Positions 10,746 to 22,171 of a stretch of 52,003 nt of DNA are shown here, piece by piece (the first letter of the stretch is position 1; each line of letters opens with the position of its first letter). Both the position numbers and the translations under genes were made by a program. The notes under the pieces are model-generated. The model did no database searches, was not told where the DNA came from, and was given only the letters and a program-made list of their open reading frames with translations. The DNA comes from Deltaproteobacteria bacterium (GTDB lineage Bacteria > SAR324 > NAC60-12), in assembly GCA_002685535.1 (NCBI GenBank), contig NYXK01000053.1, forward strand, positions 131,516 to 183,518, written 5' to 3'.

Positions 10746-12890
10746 TCAACTTTCTTTCCAATAAGTATAAACTTTGACCTCCCAATGCATCAACGGCTCC
10801 CTTCCGACCCACTCGGCAGGCACAGTTCTCCCCTTTGAAACCTCCCTCCAATCACCCCCCTCTCTCTCTGGCCAGTTCGGAACAAAGTATTCATTACCAG
10901 GAGTATCATAGTCCGTGAAATTAGCGACCACAACAACAGGTTCATGACCGGGCGCCCCTCTCCTCCACGCCATGATCTTCCCGCCACGACTGGAATCCAC
11001 ATGGAAGAAATCCGTATCGTTGTCTCCTAACGCAGGGCAAGACCTTCGAAAATGGATGAGCTTGGAGACGTAGTCGAAGATGCGGGACCGCCAATCTTGA
11101 GATATACGTTCGTAATTCACTGGATCGATTTGCTTTTCTGACATATCTCGGTCGTGTTGATCGAGGAATTCTTCGCCCGCGAATATCATGGGGATGCCGA
11201 CGGCGGTCAGGAGGAGTGCGTGAGCGAACTTGGCACGACGTTCCATGTCAACGACACGATTGTTGGAGAGGAAATTGTAGAGGCGCTCTTTGCGGAAGCC
11301 TTGAGTGTCGTGCGAGGTGATGTAGTTGACTGCTTGTGCTCCGTCCCAGAATGGATGGTTTGCATCATTTCTACAGTCCACCATTTTGCGAACGGTGTCT
11401 TCAAACCCATGATCATGGTCTTTGTCAAACTCACCAACAATAGCTGCTCTGATTCTTGCTTGGAAGGGCTCGTTCCAGAGGGCGTTCAAGCAACCTGTTT
11501 GGATCAGATCAAGAGGACAGCTGAGTTCTTCGCCGATCACAAGGAATTTAGAGCTCGGTGGATTGTTGTGTTTTGACTGATATACAGCTATTGCGTGTTC
11601 CTTGTATGAGCGAACGAACTCGTAGTTGGCGATGTTGTTTACGCTGTCCAGTCTGAGACCACCAACTCCGAAATCCGAAATCCAGCGATGAACGTGTGCT
11701 TTGTGGAAAGCCCAAGAAGGGTTCACATCCTTGACGATTCCTGCAAATTTATCAGAATCACTGGCAACATTGACCAAATTGAAGCCTACCTGACTCTGGA
11801 TCGTAAGTATTGGTGGTCTGAACATAGCGCCAGCTTCTCCCACCATATCCATCACGAAGTTGACTGTCGTCTGTACGAGGGGTATGCGACTGCCAGCGCT
11901 CATCATTATGAAACTCTGCTGGCGACTTTGGATCAATATGAAACTGGTCGTAGACGATGTATACGTATGGATCATGCCCAAAAGCCATGACAACGTCGGT
12001 GAAGAACCGGACATCCTTCTGGTAGACTTTATCGACGAGCTTCACCAGAGAAGTGGCAGTCCCGAGATCAAAGTCTGTGGCAAAGTAGTTTGCAGTGGCA
12101 TACCCCCATTCACCAAGCGGCCGTGCATCCGCAGCTGGAAGAAGCTCAAGAGCGTTCACACCTAGATCTGCGAGAAGAGCCTTTGTGGCAACTGCGCTGA
12201 CGGTTCTGAAGCGATCACCTGTAGATCCCGGATCGACGAGTGCTAGGACATCCGTGAATGTTCCAGTGTCTATTTCTACGTCGCCAACTTTCGAGAATCG
12301 AGACCAGGATGTTGGCAACTCATAGATAACCAAATGATTGTTGTCTGGGACACTCCCCAGAGGCGGGACTACGGAGATGTTAAAAATCGAACAAGCTCCT
12401 GATGCCCCTCTCGATTTCTATCCTCAACCCAAGGATCTCTTGTGGAAGGAATGAGCTTACTTGTCACCTGACCTGGCTCAATGCCATCTCTGTCGCAAGG
12501 CCACAGCTTTCCATCTCGAAACTTGATTATCGAAGCCGGTTGTTGCTTGTCGCCCGTATCTCTGGAGATTCTGTAGTCCACATTGTACGCAATGGGATCT
12601 GTGACCTGCACAATGCCTAGGTTCTCAGGAGAAGTATCTTCGATCTCAAACCAGTAATGATATGTGCCGTCAGCCAATGGCGGCTGAATGTCATTGGGAT
12701 TGAGTTCCCAAAGATCTTTGATGTTGCTTGTGAGTGGGCCTCGGAAGATTTGACTGTATGTTGCAACAGTGGCAGGAGGGCTGGGATCGAAGATGCCAAG
12801 GACCAGCTGAGGAGATCTAGGACTTTCCGGCCGGCCAGGAATCCATAGCACAAACGTGGATTTCCTCCGCTCGAGGAGATCGTAGAACAT
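10746..12890 (-). CDS. GH13 (alpha-amylase family) glycoside hydrolase
   Basis: This is a predicted alpha-glucan-acting enzyme. An N-terminal domain resembles the CBM48/isoamylase-N fold (KSTFVLWIPG...GTYHYWFEIED). The (beta/alpha)8 barrel carries the GH13 regions: FTDVVMAFGH, GGLRLDSVNN (nucleophile about D368), VIGEE (acid/base about E407) and YITSHDTQ (D about 481). A C-terminal beta domain follows. All three catalytic carboxylates are present. Exons are 12890-12461, 12368-11790 and 11740-10746, with introns of 92 and 49 nt. The joins give GQVTIPPLGSVPDNNHLVIY and TYDPESGIVKDVNPSW, both in phase, 667 residues. No signal peptide is seen, so a cytosolic role in glycogen-type metabolism is likelier than secretion. 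Whether it hydrolyses, debranches or transfers cannot be told from these motifs. Confidence 0.85.
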
Positions 12891-14062
12891 CGTGAACGGG
12901 ATTCAGTAAAATGCTTTCGACAAGAAGAATGCCGAGCGAAAGTGCTTTTGGGTAAGAGTACAGCAGGCCTTTGAAAATGTGAAACTCAATGACAGAGTTA
13001 CGTCCGCGAAACAAATCAAGACAAACTTTACAGAAACTGAGAAGCTGAAGAATAAGCTGCAGATATGTGGAGGGCTGAGGTTTATGACACATTGAGAGAG
13101 TTGCAGGAACCAATTTGAAGCTGCATTCAACCTATGCAGGTGAGTGCAACTCTGGGGAGACAAGCATCGTAAGAGGTCAGCCTGCCAGCCACAAAAGCCA
13201 CGAGAGGGGAAGAACGTAACACAGAACTGGCTGCAGAACAGTTGGACAGGTGTTCTCGGAGTATTCTCTCGCTTCAAGAGGTGCATTAAGATGTGTGACG
13301 GTGATTCTCGTCTGATATGACCTGTAGGACAGGCATTATGGCAGGACAAAGTGTTGCTTCAGAGACGGAGGGTATGATGTGGCGTGACACTTGTACGAGA
13401 TGAGCTACTGGCTGGCTTCGTTGTTACGAGTCAGCGGTTTATCTCGTATTAGATATATGCAAGTATTTTTTCAGGCGTATAAATATATTGGTGCTGTGAT
13501 CGTGATATTTCTAGTGTTGAAACAGATGACTTCCCGCTTGAGAAGGACTTGGTGAGCTTTGTCTGGCGGATATCACCAAGCCCGCCCCACATGAGCTCCA
13601 AGCACCCCTGATGGCCTCGGACATTCCGGACCTCCAACATCAACGACATCGAACAACATCCAAGACAATATCCTCATGACTCGGCACCCACGACGATTGA
13701 ACAGAAGAAAAAGGCTAAGCTCATTGCTACTAGATACAAGAAGAGTCACTCCGCCACACGTCATCGAGTTTCCATGCCATCACAGTTGACCCGTTCTTAC
13801 GCAAGCTTGTCCGGCTTTCTGGCGCCTTTTACTTCGGTATCTGGAGCCTTCGGACATATCGAAGTCTTTACAATGGCATTAAGACTTAAGGAGCGCAATC
13901 TGCTACTCCAGAATTTGTACCCTATCACAGTGAACAGGGCTAATCAGAGAAGCTTGTATCAGAGCCGCCAGGTTTTCACCCCGCTCGGTCACAGTAGATT
14001 TCCTACGGACTTCCAGTCGCAGGATCACGAGTAAGTGTATGTCCGAGTTGTTAATTGACTAT
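12891..14062. other. Divergent intergenic region, no gene seen
   Basis: About 1.2 kb lie between the GH13 start and the methyltransferase promoter. It includes an AT-rich stretch near 13478-13490 (TATAAATATATTGG), which on the minus strand contains CCAAT next to a TATA-like element, but this is about 590 bp from the GH13 start. Open frames here are short and not protein-like. Confidence 0.4.
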
Positions 14063-14070
14063 TATATAAG
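14063..14070 (+). promoter_or_regulatory. TATA box of the O-methyltransferase gene
   Basis: TATATAAG lies 83 bp upstream of the ATG and is followed by a pyrimidine-rich stretch (TCTTCTTTCCTC), the usual layout of a fungal core promoter. Confidence 0.5.
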
Positions 14071-14152
14071 TATAGACTCTTCTTTCCTCTAGACAAGATG
14101 CTTTGTCCCTCAGCTATATTATCACCAACTGTCATCACTTTCCTTGTTCAAG

Positions 14153-15515
14153 ATGTCAAGACCAGTAGGAGCTCCGAGTGGACCACCAGGCTTCCCTCCG
14201 TTCGAACCACCTCTCTCAGCTTTATCCGCATTATCTTCTGAAATTCAGACTTCCATCACAGAATACGAGAATGCAAAGACGCCAAAAGAGAAAGCTGCAG
14301 CTTTGCAAAAGGTCCAGGCCAGTTCCAACAAGCTCTCTCGTACAACAACGCCTATCCAACAACAATTTATGCAAATTAACTTTGGACCCAATGTGAACGT
14401 TGCGATACGAATCGGAGTAGAAATGGGTCTCTTCGTAAGTTACTTGTTCCTTTCCCTGCATACTGCTCACTATTGCAGATTGCACTTCCAGCGTCCGGTG
14501 AGCCTTCGACCGTCGCCGATCTAGCTCAAAAGATAAATGCACAAGAAGAATTCCTCTTTCGTATAGCACGAACTCTCTCGGTCTTCGATATTCTCCAAGA
14601 ATCCGACTCGCCCTCCTCCGATCTCCCATCCTATAGCCATACGTCCTACTCTCGATTCCTTACTCTGCCACCTGCAGAAGCATCCACTCGACACCTCTTC
14701 GACAATATGCTTCAGGCACAAGCCAATTCTGCAAGCGGATACTACCTCAAACACGGCTTCAAGAATCCCGAAGATGCAAAGAACAGCCCGTTCAGCTTTG
14801 CGAACGGGACGGACGATAAGGGCATCTTCGATATATTGGAGGAACAACCGGAGAGAATGAAGCTATTCAACAGCGCCATGGCGATACAGGCTACGATTGG
14901 ATTGAAAGATGTCCTGCTAGCATACCCATTCGATAAATTGGAAGCAAATAAAGACGGTGTGGTGATGGTTGATGTTGGAGGTGGAAAGGGACAATTCATC
15001 AACGAGTTACGGTCGGTGTACCCTAATCTGCAAGGCTTGATGGCACTAGAAGATATGGACGTCGTTCTGCAAGGCGGAACGGTAGTCCCAGATGAAGTTA
15101 TCAAACAGCCATACGACTTCTTCAAAGAACAACAACCAATCAAAGGTACCTCCCATACTCTTCCCGGCCTGCCCATAACCCTGTGCGCTAACAGCAGACA
15201 GCTTCCAATTACTTCCTAAAATCCATTCTCCACGACTGGCCCGACTCCTCCTGCGTCCAAATTCTCCAAAATCTCGCACCAGCCCTGCGCGGCTCAACCT
15301 CTTCTCGCCTGCTACTCTGCGAACTTGTCCTTCCCGATCGCAACCCCACCATCGGCCAAGTCTTACGCGATATGAATATGCTGGTTATCGCCGGTAAGGA
15401 GAGGAATAGATTGCAGTGGCGGAAGTTGCTAGGGTCAGCTGGCTTCAAGATTCTGGGCTACTACGGGTTGGATAGTCCCAATAGCAGTATCATTGAGGCC
15501 GTGCTCGATGAGTGA
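14153..15515 (+). CDS. SAM-dependent O-methyltransferase, COMT-like family 2
   Basis: It transfers a methyl group from S-adenosylmethionine to a hydroxyl on a small, usually aromatic, substrate. The N-terminal half is the helical dimerisation domain (ALSSEIQTSITEYENAK ... IRIGVEMGLFIALPASGE). The SAM-binding loop is VDVGGGKGQF (about residues 258-267). The catalytic segment is KSILHDWPD with the predicted general base H327. GKERNRLQW near the end matches the usual C-terminal motif. Exons are 14153-14434, 14479-15145 and 15202-15515 with introns of 44 and 56 nt; all phases agree and give 420 residues, a normal length. Start choice: MSRPVGAPSG is the first ATG in frame. The substrate cannot be told. 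A P450, a dioxygenase and a broken FAD monooxygenase lie elsewhere in the window, but at some distance. Confidence 0.88.
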
Positions 15516-15644
15516 GATAGGAAGCTCGTTGGGGTCGAGAAAAAAATGGGAATCTCTACTTTTTATTTGCGAGAAGTTGATCGTATATAAGCAGGAAACT
15601 CAACTCACACCACAAGTCGGAAGTGGACGTGCCAAGTGCTGCCT

Positions 15645-16634
15645 TTATTGACTCTGTAAGCGAGGCGCCCCGTTTGTAACCCCATCTCCATCCGCCCCTT
15701 CCCCAACCCCCGCCTCGTCACCACCCCAAGAACGAAACCTAAAAGTTCCACTGCTACCATTCTCCGTCGGGTAGCCTTCCTGATCATACACAAGCCCCCT
15801 CTCCTTCAGCGCCCTCCAAAACGGAATCCCAGCCCTCCTCTCGTCATCTCCATGCACCCACCCGACCACCCCATCAACCATCGCATGTGCAATACGACCT
15901 GCCCATTCTGACTCAAATATCCTTCGCCTTCCTCCTACTGTGTTCCGGTCGGTAGGTTCAGGTTCGCGGAGGCACGGGTAGGAGAATGACCAAGTTGCTT
16001 GAAGGATGATCGCATCGCTGACCTCGTCCGCCACCTCCTCGGCCTCTTGTTCCTTGCTGTTGGGGTGATCTGGGAAGACCGTTTTGGTGGAAGAAAAATC
16101 GTGGAAAGACATTCCGAGCTGGCCAGCATACGCTACTCCCCTCGCCCTCTGTTGCACTTTTCGAATTAAGAGATTCTCGTCCAATAGTGCGACGCGCTTT
16201 ATCATGGCGCTGGTATTTCTGTCAACTGAGCGTGTATCCGCCACATCAACGCCAGTCTGCCTCTCGTCGAAGATTAAGCATGAAGAAAGATAGCTTCGTG
16301 CTTACTTCTTCCCACTATTTGCCATTGGTGCTTGCAGAATCTCCAGCCATTTCTTCACCTTTTCTTCACAAGTTGCATCACCCCCATCCTCATTCCCTTC
16401 ATCATGTTCAGGAACTTGCATGTCCATCTCCTCGAAACCAAGAATATTACTTTCCAAGCGTACAAGACGCGGGTTCCATGCTTGTGCTTTGATGTCGAAA
16501 TCGATTACCTCTATTTTCTCGTTGTTGGCACTGGAGGAAGAGAAATGGCTGCCTCTGATGTGTAGCCACGGAGTGAGAGGAGTGAGCAGAGGATCGTGTA
16601 GTGCTTGTACGAAGTATTGTCCGGCTAATGACAT
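15645..16634 (-). CDS. Unidentified protein
   Basis: I do not recognise the family. Two exons, 16634-16306 and 16260-15645, are joined by a 45-nt intron (GTAAGC donor, CTTAAT branch point, GAGAG acceptor) and give about 314 residues from the first in-frame ATG (MSLAGQYFVQALHDP). The frame stays open upstream to about 16812 and reads like protein (CGAYFRKGSQEILVTAANSS) but contains no ATG, so an additional 5' exon or a non-AUG start is possible. The sequence is rich in charged residues, with an acidic stretch (HDEGNEDGGD) in exon 1 and a Gly/Asp-rich C-terminus. No signal peptide or membrane span is seen. It is convergent with the O-methyltransferase gene, 129 bp apart. Confidence 0.55.
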
Positions 16635-16812
16635 TGCTGATTTTCTGTCTGGACTCGGTATTGTGATATAAGCTCTTGTTAGAAACGCTGTTCGAGATAG
16701 AATGGAGACATCTAGAGTAAGACTAGAATTAGCTGCTGTCACAAGGATTTCTTGGCTCCCTTTTCGAAAGTATGCGCCACATCGCGGGGTACAGTCATTG
16801 TATCAACGAGTA

Positions 16813-17398
16813 AGCATCATTACTCGAAGATCTAGCGAATGGGATTTTGAGAGGAAATGCGACTCCTACCCTACTCGGTGACCGGTGACGGATTAGGAAA
16901 TCGGTCACGTGGTGTAATCCTTGGTTTCACCAACCGCGTACGATTTCTCTCCCCACTGTTCCATGTCTTCTGTAAGAAAGGTTTTTCTTCGCATAGAATT
17001 AGCTACAAGCTTTCAGTTCGCCTTCAGATCCATCGTAACTCGATTTAAGGGTCCTGTCTATCTCGGTCTCCAGTCCCGGCGTCTGAATGAGGGGTTGCCA
17101 GTCGTGCGGCTGAGGCTAAATCGTTGTTCGTGAAAGCGGACTAGAAACAAAGAGCAATATTTCAAACAAAGTCCTTGTTTGTGCTGTCTAGCCTCTGCAA
17201 GCCAAAGCCTTTGCGCGGGAAGAAGAATCGATCTCGACCTCGAGGTCGTGTTTGACTCCAAGTCACCTGACCTACGTCGATTGAGGACACCAAGTCGGAG
17301 TAACGCATCTGCACAAACGTAACGAATAATTGATGAATCTGTCATCTCAAGAGTGAAGAAAGGATCAAAGTTTTTGAAATGAATTGCTGGTGGCCATA
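16813..17398. other. Intergenic, no gene seen
   Basis: This is the spacer between the unidentified minus-strand gene and the caspase-like gene. No feature is supported beyond a likely divergent promoter role. Confidence 0.4.
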
Positions 17399-18925
17399 AT
17401 GGATCCTCCGTTCATAAAGCTGTGTGCGGACCAACGACATGGTTCAAAGAGCTCATCGGACTCGTCAGATGGGTTCAGCCTGCAGGGCTCTCTCTCAGGA
17501 GTATGACTTAGAATGAAAATCTTAATATCATTTGCTGATTAATTGTCGACAGTCTCAAAGTACTGCTCAGTCTACGCCTCCAGGAAGTCCTCCTACAGAA
17601 TCAGGCACGCATAACACTTCGCGAGCAAGGTATCATATGAAAGACATTGGCGAGTTTGCGGAAGTTCTTGAGATCTCAGCCAACAGAGCACTTCCGAATC
17701 GTGGACTTACTCGATACAAAGAAGTCCAAGTCCTGCTTTTACGATGGGAGGAAGACGAGCTGGAAGTTGAATGGGAGCTCAACGACTTGGCTAAAGTCTT
17801 CGGAGATTATGGCTTCACGACGGAGACTTGGCTAATACCAACTAAATCGCCATTGAGGAAGATGATGGCAAAGGCACTTGAATTTATAGATGATTATGAA
17901 AGTCCAGACACTCTCTTGATCGTCTACTATGGAGGACATGCCAAGATCAATGAAGCGAGACAGTCTACGTGGTCATGGTAAATATGAGATCTTCGGATTT
18001 CGGAGATCTATGTCCAGGACTTACGATACGTAGTACCAGAAACATGAGCTACAGCTCTTTCGAATGGAACGCGTGCCAAAGTCTGTTCGAGCAATCCACA
18101 TCAGACACCCTCTTTCTCTTCGATTGTTGCTCCGCAGCAGCCGCAGCTTCATCTGTCCCAAGCCGAACAAACGCCATCACTGAAACTATCGCTGCGTGTG
18201 GCTGGGAGACCTGGGCTCCAGAACCCGGACGCCATTCTTTCACCAATGCTCTGATCGAAGTCCTTGAAGAATGGATCGACCGTAGATCGTTTTCGGCTGC
18301 GATGCTACATAGTGAGGTTCTATCCGTCCTCAAGGCAACGAGACCGAAGAAGAGATTAGAGATTAGCAAGACGCCCATCTATATCGTTACGACATCGAAT
18401 CCCAAGACGTGCAGTATCGAGATCTGTAAGCGAAGTCAAGGATCCATGAGCCAGAGCTACGTTCAGTCTGAATCATGTAACCCAGATCAATCCTCGACGC
18501 AAGTCTCTGCGACGGAACCAGCCGAACCCGAAGATAAATTTGACTTGTCTTCCCTGGTTGCCACGTTACCAGACAACACCTTCGCATTACCCCATGTCAT
18601 CATGTCCGTAGCACTTGAGACCGACCAGATGCTAGACGTCAACGCATTCGAACAGTGGATGAAGGATTTTCCTGCGGTTGCCAGATACGCCAAGGTACAG
18701 GGTGTTTACCAGAGCTATTCGATACTAGTATTGCTTTCTGTACCGGTCGTTGTGTGGAACCTTTTGCCTGAGAACTCTGCTTGTAACTTCGTTGGATACG
18801 CGAAGTCGGACAACTTGTTCACGCCGAACACGCATTCGAATCAACCTGTAGCGATCAGTAGACTTGACGGGGTCGAACCCATGAAGCGTCGATTGGCTGA
18901 AATGTCACTCGATTCAGTCAAGTAA
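17399..18925 (+). CDS. Caspase-like (peptidase C14 fold) protein
   Basis: This is a fungal caspase-like protein of the kind related to metacaspases. Predicted catalytic residues are His163 in VYYGGHA and Cys208 in LFLFDCCSAA, the positions of the caspase His-Cys dyad. Upstream are the strands LEVEWELNDLAKVFGDYGF and LLIVYYGG. The C-terminal part (LPHVIMSVALETDQMLDVN ... FVGYAKSDNLF) is a conserved extension of these fungal proteins. Exons are 17399-17500, 17553-17977 and 18034-18925. The introns of 52 and 56 nt have TGCTGATTAA and conventional acceptors, and phases agree. The product is 472 residues if translation stops at 18923-18925. The final codons are AA then GTAAGC, a perfect splice donor, so the transcript may instead continue into the DUF2841-type exons at 19049. 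It may act in regulated cell death or stress, but this is not shown by the sequence. Confidence 0.75.
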
Positions 18926-19048
18926 GCATACCCAGTACTGTCCTTCTAATAGTCTCGATTCTCGATTTTCCTAGGCATTTACTTAGACCCCAAGAAAGGG
19001 ACTCGCCCTGGATTCATAGCATGAGTGGAGTACTAACAGGCCACACAG

Positions 19049-20420
19049 TATCACGACACCAGCCTTCAAGTTCAACCCTCCTGTCACCCCTGAATTTCGA
19101 TGGCCATCACTGGATCCGTCAATGCTGACACCCAGAACTTCGCGAGAGACCTCTCCGTTGGCCATCAACTACGCACAAAGCCCGATATCAAGTTCTCGAC
19201 CAGGTCTCCAAGCAGCTCTCACGCAAAGTCTTGGAAGATCACCAGATCATTGGGCGCTCACCGTCCAGCACAATACAGGCGAGATCAAACACTTCACGTC
19301 CTCGTCACTGACACCATACTGTGATGAGATATTGACGACCAAATTCACCAAAAGATTCAAGAGGTACACTGAGCGAGCTGAAGGCCCAAAGCCTCAGCAG
19401 GTGGAGTATAATTCAGGTCCGTACTTTACAATACGTCCAGCGTCTGATACTAATTTCTGCTCAGGCTACTACAGCGAAGAATCCAGCACAAGTCTTCGTC
19501 CTCAATCCCGAGTGGGATACCATGACTGGGATTCTGATGAATCCGGTGAATTCATATCCGCACAGAAGCGCAGACGTCGACAGCCTCATTGGAATTCTGA
19601 CTCCGAAGAATCTGAGGAGGAACTATTCGCACCTCTTCCTAGCGGGAAGCAAAAACCTACGACTCTACGAATTGGCAACGATAGAGAGCTGGAGAAATTC
19701 TACAAGGCTAGATTTACGGAACTTCAAAGTACTCCTTGCAAAATCCTGGCCAAGGCTTTCGTCAAGGTAGTGGAGCCAAGGAAACAGTCTCGATATCCAT
19801 ACAGCAAAGGGCAAATCAATGCGCCGCCGTGGTGGCCTGCGCTGAGTGGGAATAATTCTGTACGGCACAAGGACCCTGATCATCTGTTCAAACAAGGTAC
19901 GAGTCCTTTCAACAACCGATCATTATGAAGTGGAAGAGACTGATAGATGACTAGAACGAATCCAACTTCTAATCCACATCCTCCGCATGAGCGTCGAGCC
20001 GGTCGCATCTCAACACCCCTCATTCCAAGATCAAGACCTCAGCGTCCAGAAGCTTGAAGATTTCTCCTACGAAGCCTTGTCACCATGGTTCAAAGACCCC
20101 GAGAATCCTGAAAATATGTTCCGCGCGCCTCTGATTAGAGAGCTGTTCAAGGTCGCGAGATACGAGGAGAGGTACAAGAATGGTGAAATTGGTGAGTGAA
20201 TCTTCAACATAAAATAAAGATATTGGATATGACTAATGATGAGGTAGATGCTGATACGAAAATATCTGTCATGTATCTTGGTAGTCTAGAAGAAGAGTCT
20301 GGCGAAGATGAGGATATTACCGCAACGCCTGCGACAGATCTGCCAGCTTCTCACGAGCTGGACATTGGGACGCCAGGGTCTGCGCGGTATGAAGCTACCT
20401 TGAGGTGGAATCTTGAATAA
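19049..20420 (+). CDS. DUF2841-type (YDR124W-like helical) protein
   Basis: The core (LEKFYKARFTELQSTPCKI, then AKAFVKVVEPRKQSRYPYSKG, PPWWP, DPDHLFKQERIQLLIHILR) matches the DUF2841 helical domain family as I remember it; its molecular function is unknown. Exons are 19049-19416, 19465-19896, 19955-20191 and 20248-20420 with introns of 48, 58 and 56 nt, all in phase. The first exon begins after a TACTAAC branch point and an ACAG acceptor, and its opening residues (TTPAFKFNPPVTPEFRWP) look coding, so an upstream exon is needed. In phase, that is either the 3' end of the caspase-like gene (fusion, 874 residues) or a start at the ATG at 18902 (MSLDSV, 409 residues). If neither holds, the first ATG is at 19122 (378 residues). 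An acidic, Ser-rich stretch follows residue 130. Confidence 0.7.
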
Positions 20421-22171
20421 GAGTAGCCTGAGACCAGTATCGAGATCATTTGGATTATTATCATTATTGAACATTCGTACTCTTGAAAACCGGTACCATC
20501 ACTTCGCGCGCTCCGTGTTTTTAGCTCTCGCTTAAGTGACAGCTACGCCCCACCACGTCAACATCAACACACCCCAAAACAAAACAAAAATACCGGGAAA
20601 AGACCAAAATGAGAGAAGGGTACAAAAGCAAATCCTGGTAGAACCGAGCAAGATCGGAAGCAAAAACGGCAAAACTCAACTGGAAACTCAACTACCCGAA
20701 GGCGTGTTAAGATTTACTCCAGTCTACAAACGTAATTTAATACGTTTTTGATTTTTGTGTACTGGTCGTTACCTAAACAGGTAGCTGGTGTTCGTGTACG
20801 AAATTGGCGATCCGCACAACCGGAGTCACGCCAGTTCAGGCCGGTGTTCCGATTGTCGTGGTAAAAATTTGCTTATTTTGCTACATACAGTGCTTAGCAG
20901 TACGCAAATTTCAACGAGTACTAGTGGGAAAGTTTTTCGCAAGAGTCCAATGCTGCAGCACAAGGTCGTCGGTGTCTACCTTCTATTTACTCGTGATCTA
21001 CTCCATGAGTGACCGTGAATCTTATCATGCTATAATGTTAAAGCTGGAGGGGTCGTTGACGCGGCGGATGCTCGCTTTGTCTCTGCGAGGCGCAACATCG
21101 TACTTCTGCCCATACACCGTACATCAGATCTCCCAACACTCTGCCAGCAATCAACCCTTGATTCAATACAGTTCAAAACGGGCTTTTCTACTCGAAGACA
21201 CTCACTACCTCCGAAACTATATAAAAGCACCTCACGGCCAGGGTAAATTACTAAAGCGTCCTTCTGCTCCATTTCGAGATTGCAAGATGCTGGGTCCTCT
21301 GAGGGTCAACACGTCCAGATGCTGGTCAGATGAATAGTTTAGAGCCACGTGGGATTCTCGTATGAGAGGTCTGGCAAGCAATGCGGTGGGGATAGGAACT
21401 TGTTGTCAGCGGCCCAATAAGGGGAAATGATGGACTGGTAATACTTTAAGCGACCTGGTACTATGAAAGCAACACCTCCCTCCGATCGATTGGCTCATCT
21501 CCTTCATCATCACCTATAGAACCCAAACAGGAAAGCGTCATACCGACCTGATAGCCTTGAGTCATTCGATCAGCCACAACCAATATCCTTCAGTTTCACC
21601 CAACCCACCCTCTTGAAAGTCGCACTGCCTATCTCATTCATGGTCGAGCATGCAAGGAGTATGTTTGGTCCACCAAGCTTTTGTCTCGCCAGCTCGAGCA
21701 CAGATAACAGATTGCCTTGTTCTGTTTTGAAGAACTTAACACAATCACTTCAACCAACTAACGTGAACCCTGAACTCGCCATTCACCATCTTCTTTAACA
21801 GCCCCAGAGTCCAACCCAGACCTAACATTATAGCCCCACTTCCTCCAACTTCGAAAAACTGGCGCTCCATCGACAACCTCATTTTGGACTCTGAAACCCC
21901 CGGCTCCCCTATGGCGCTCCGACGCCGTTGCCTAATACATATATCTGCCCGAGACAAAACAATAATGCAGGGAAGTGTGGCAAATTACTCGCTACAGCTT
22001 CGTTCCATGTTTCGAGAGTTTTCAAAATACCATGGTTGACATATGCAGATTCTAAAAAGGACGGAAGATATAATACATTGCTATATACAGCTTCATCGGT
22101 ACTGAACGTAAAGTTCAGCAGCCGCCTTCCATCTCTGCATATCTGTTCTCAGATGCTTCCGTGCAACATCT
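20421..22171. other. Gene-free stretch
   Basis: About 1.75 kb without a recognisable gene. A strong TATA-like element (CTATATAAAAG) lies at 21218-21228 on the plus strand, but only very short frames follow it. Longer open frames here, such as one from 20804 to 21337, have no protein-like composition. Confidence 0.4.

Noticed and set aside
12369..12460. Apparent frameshift inside the GH13 gene
   Set aside because: A GTAAGC donor at 12460 and a CCGTAG acceptor at 12369 define a 92-nt intron that restores the frame (GQVTIPPLGS) exactly, so no mutation is needed.
20804..21337. A 177-codon open frame
   Set aside because: No protein-like motifs, no conserved splice structure, and composition as in the surrounding non-coding DNA.
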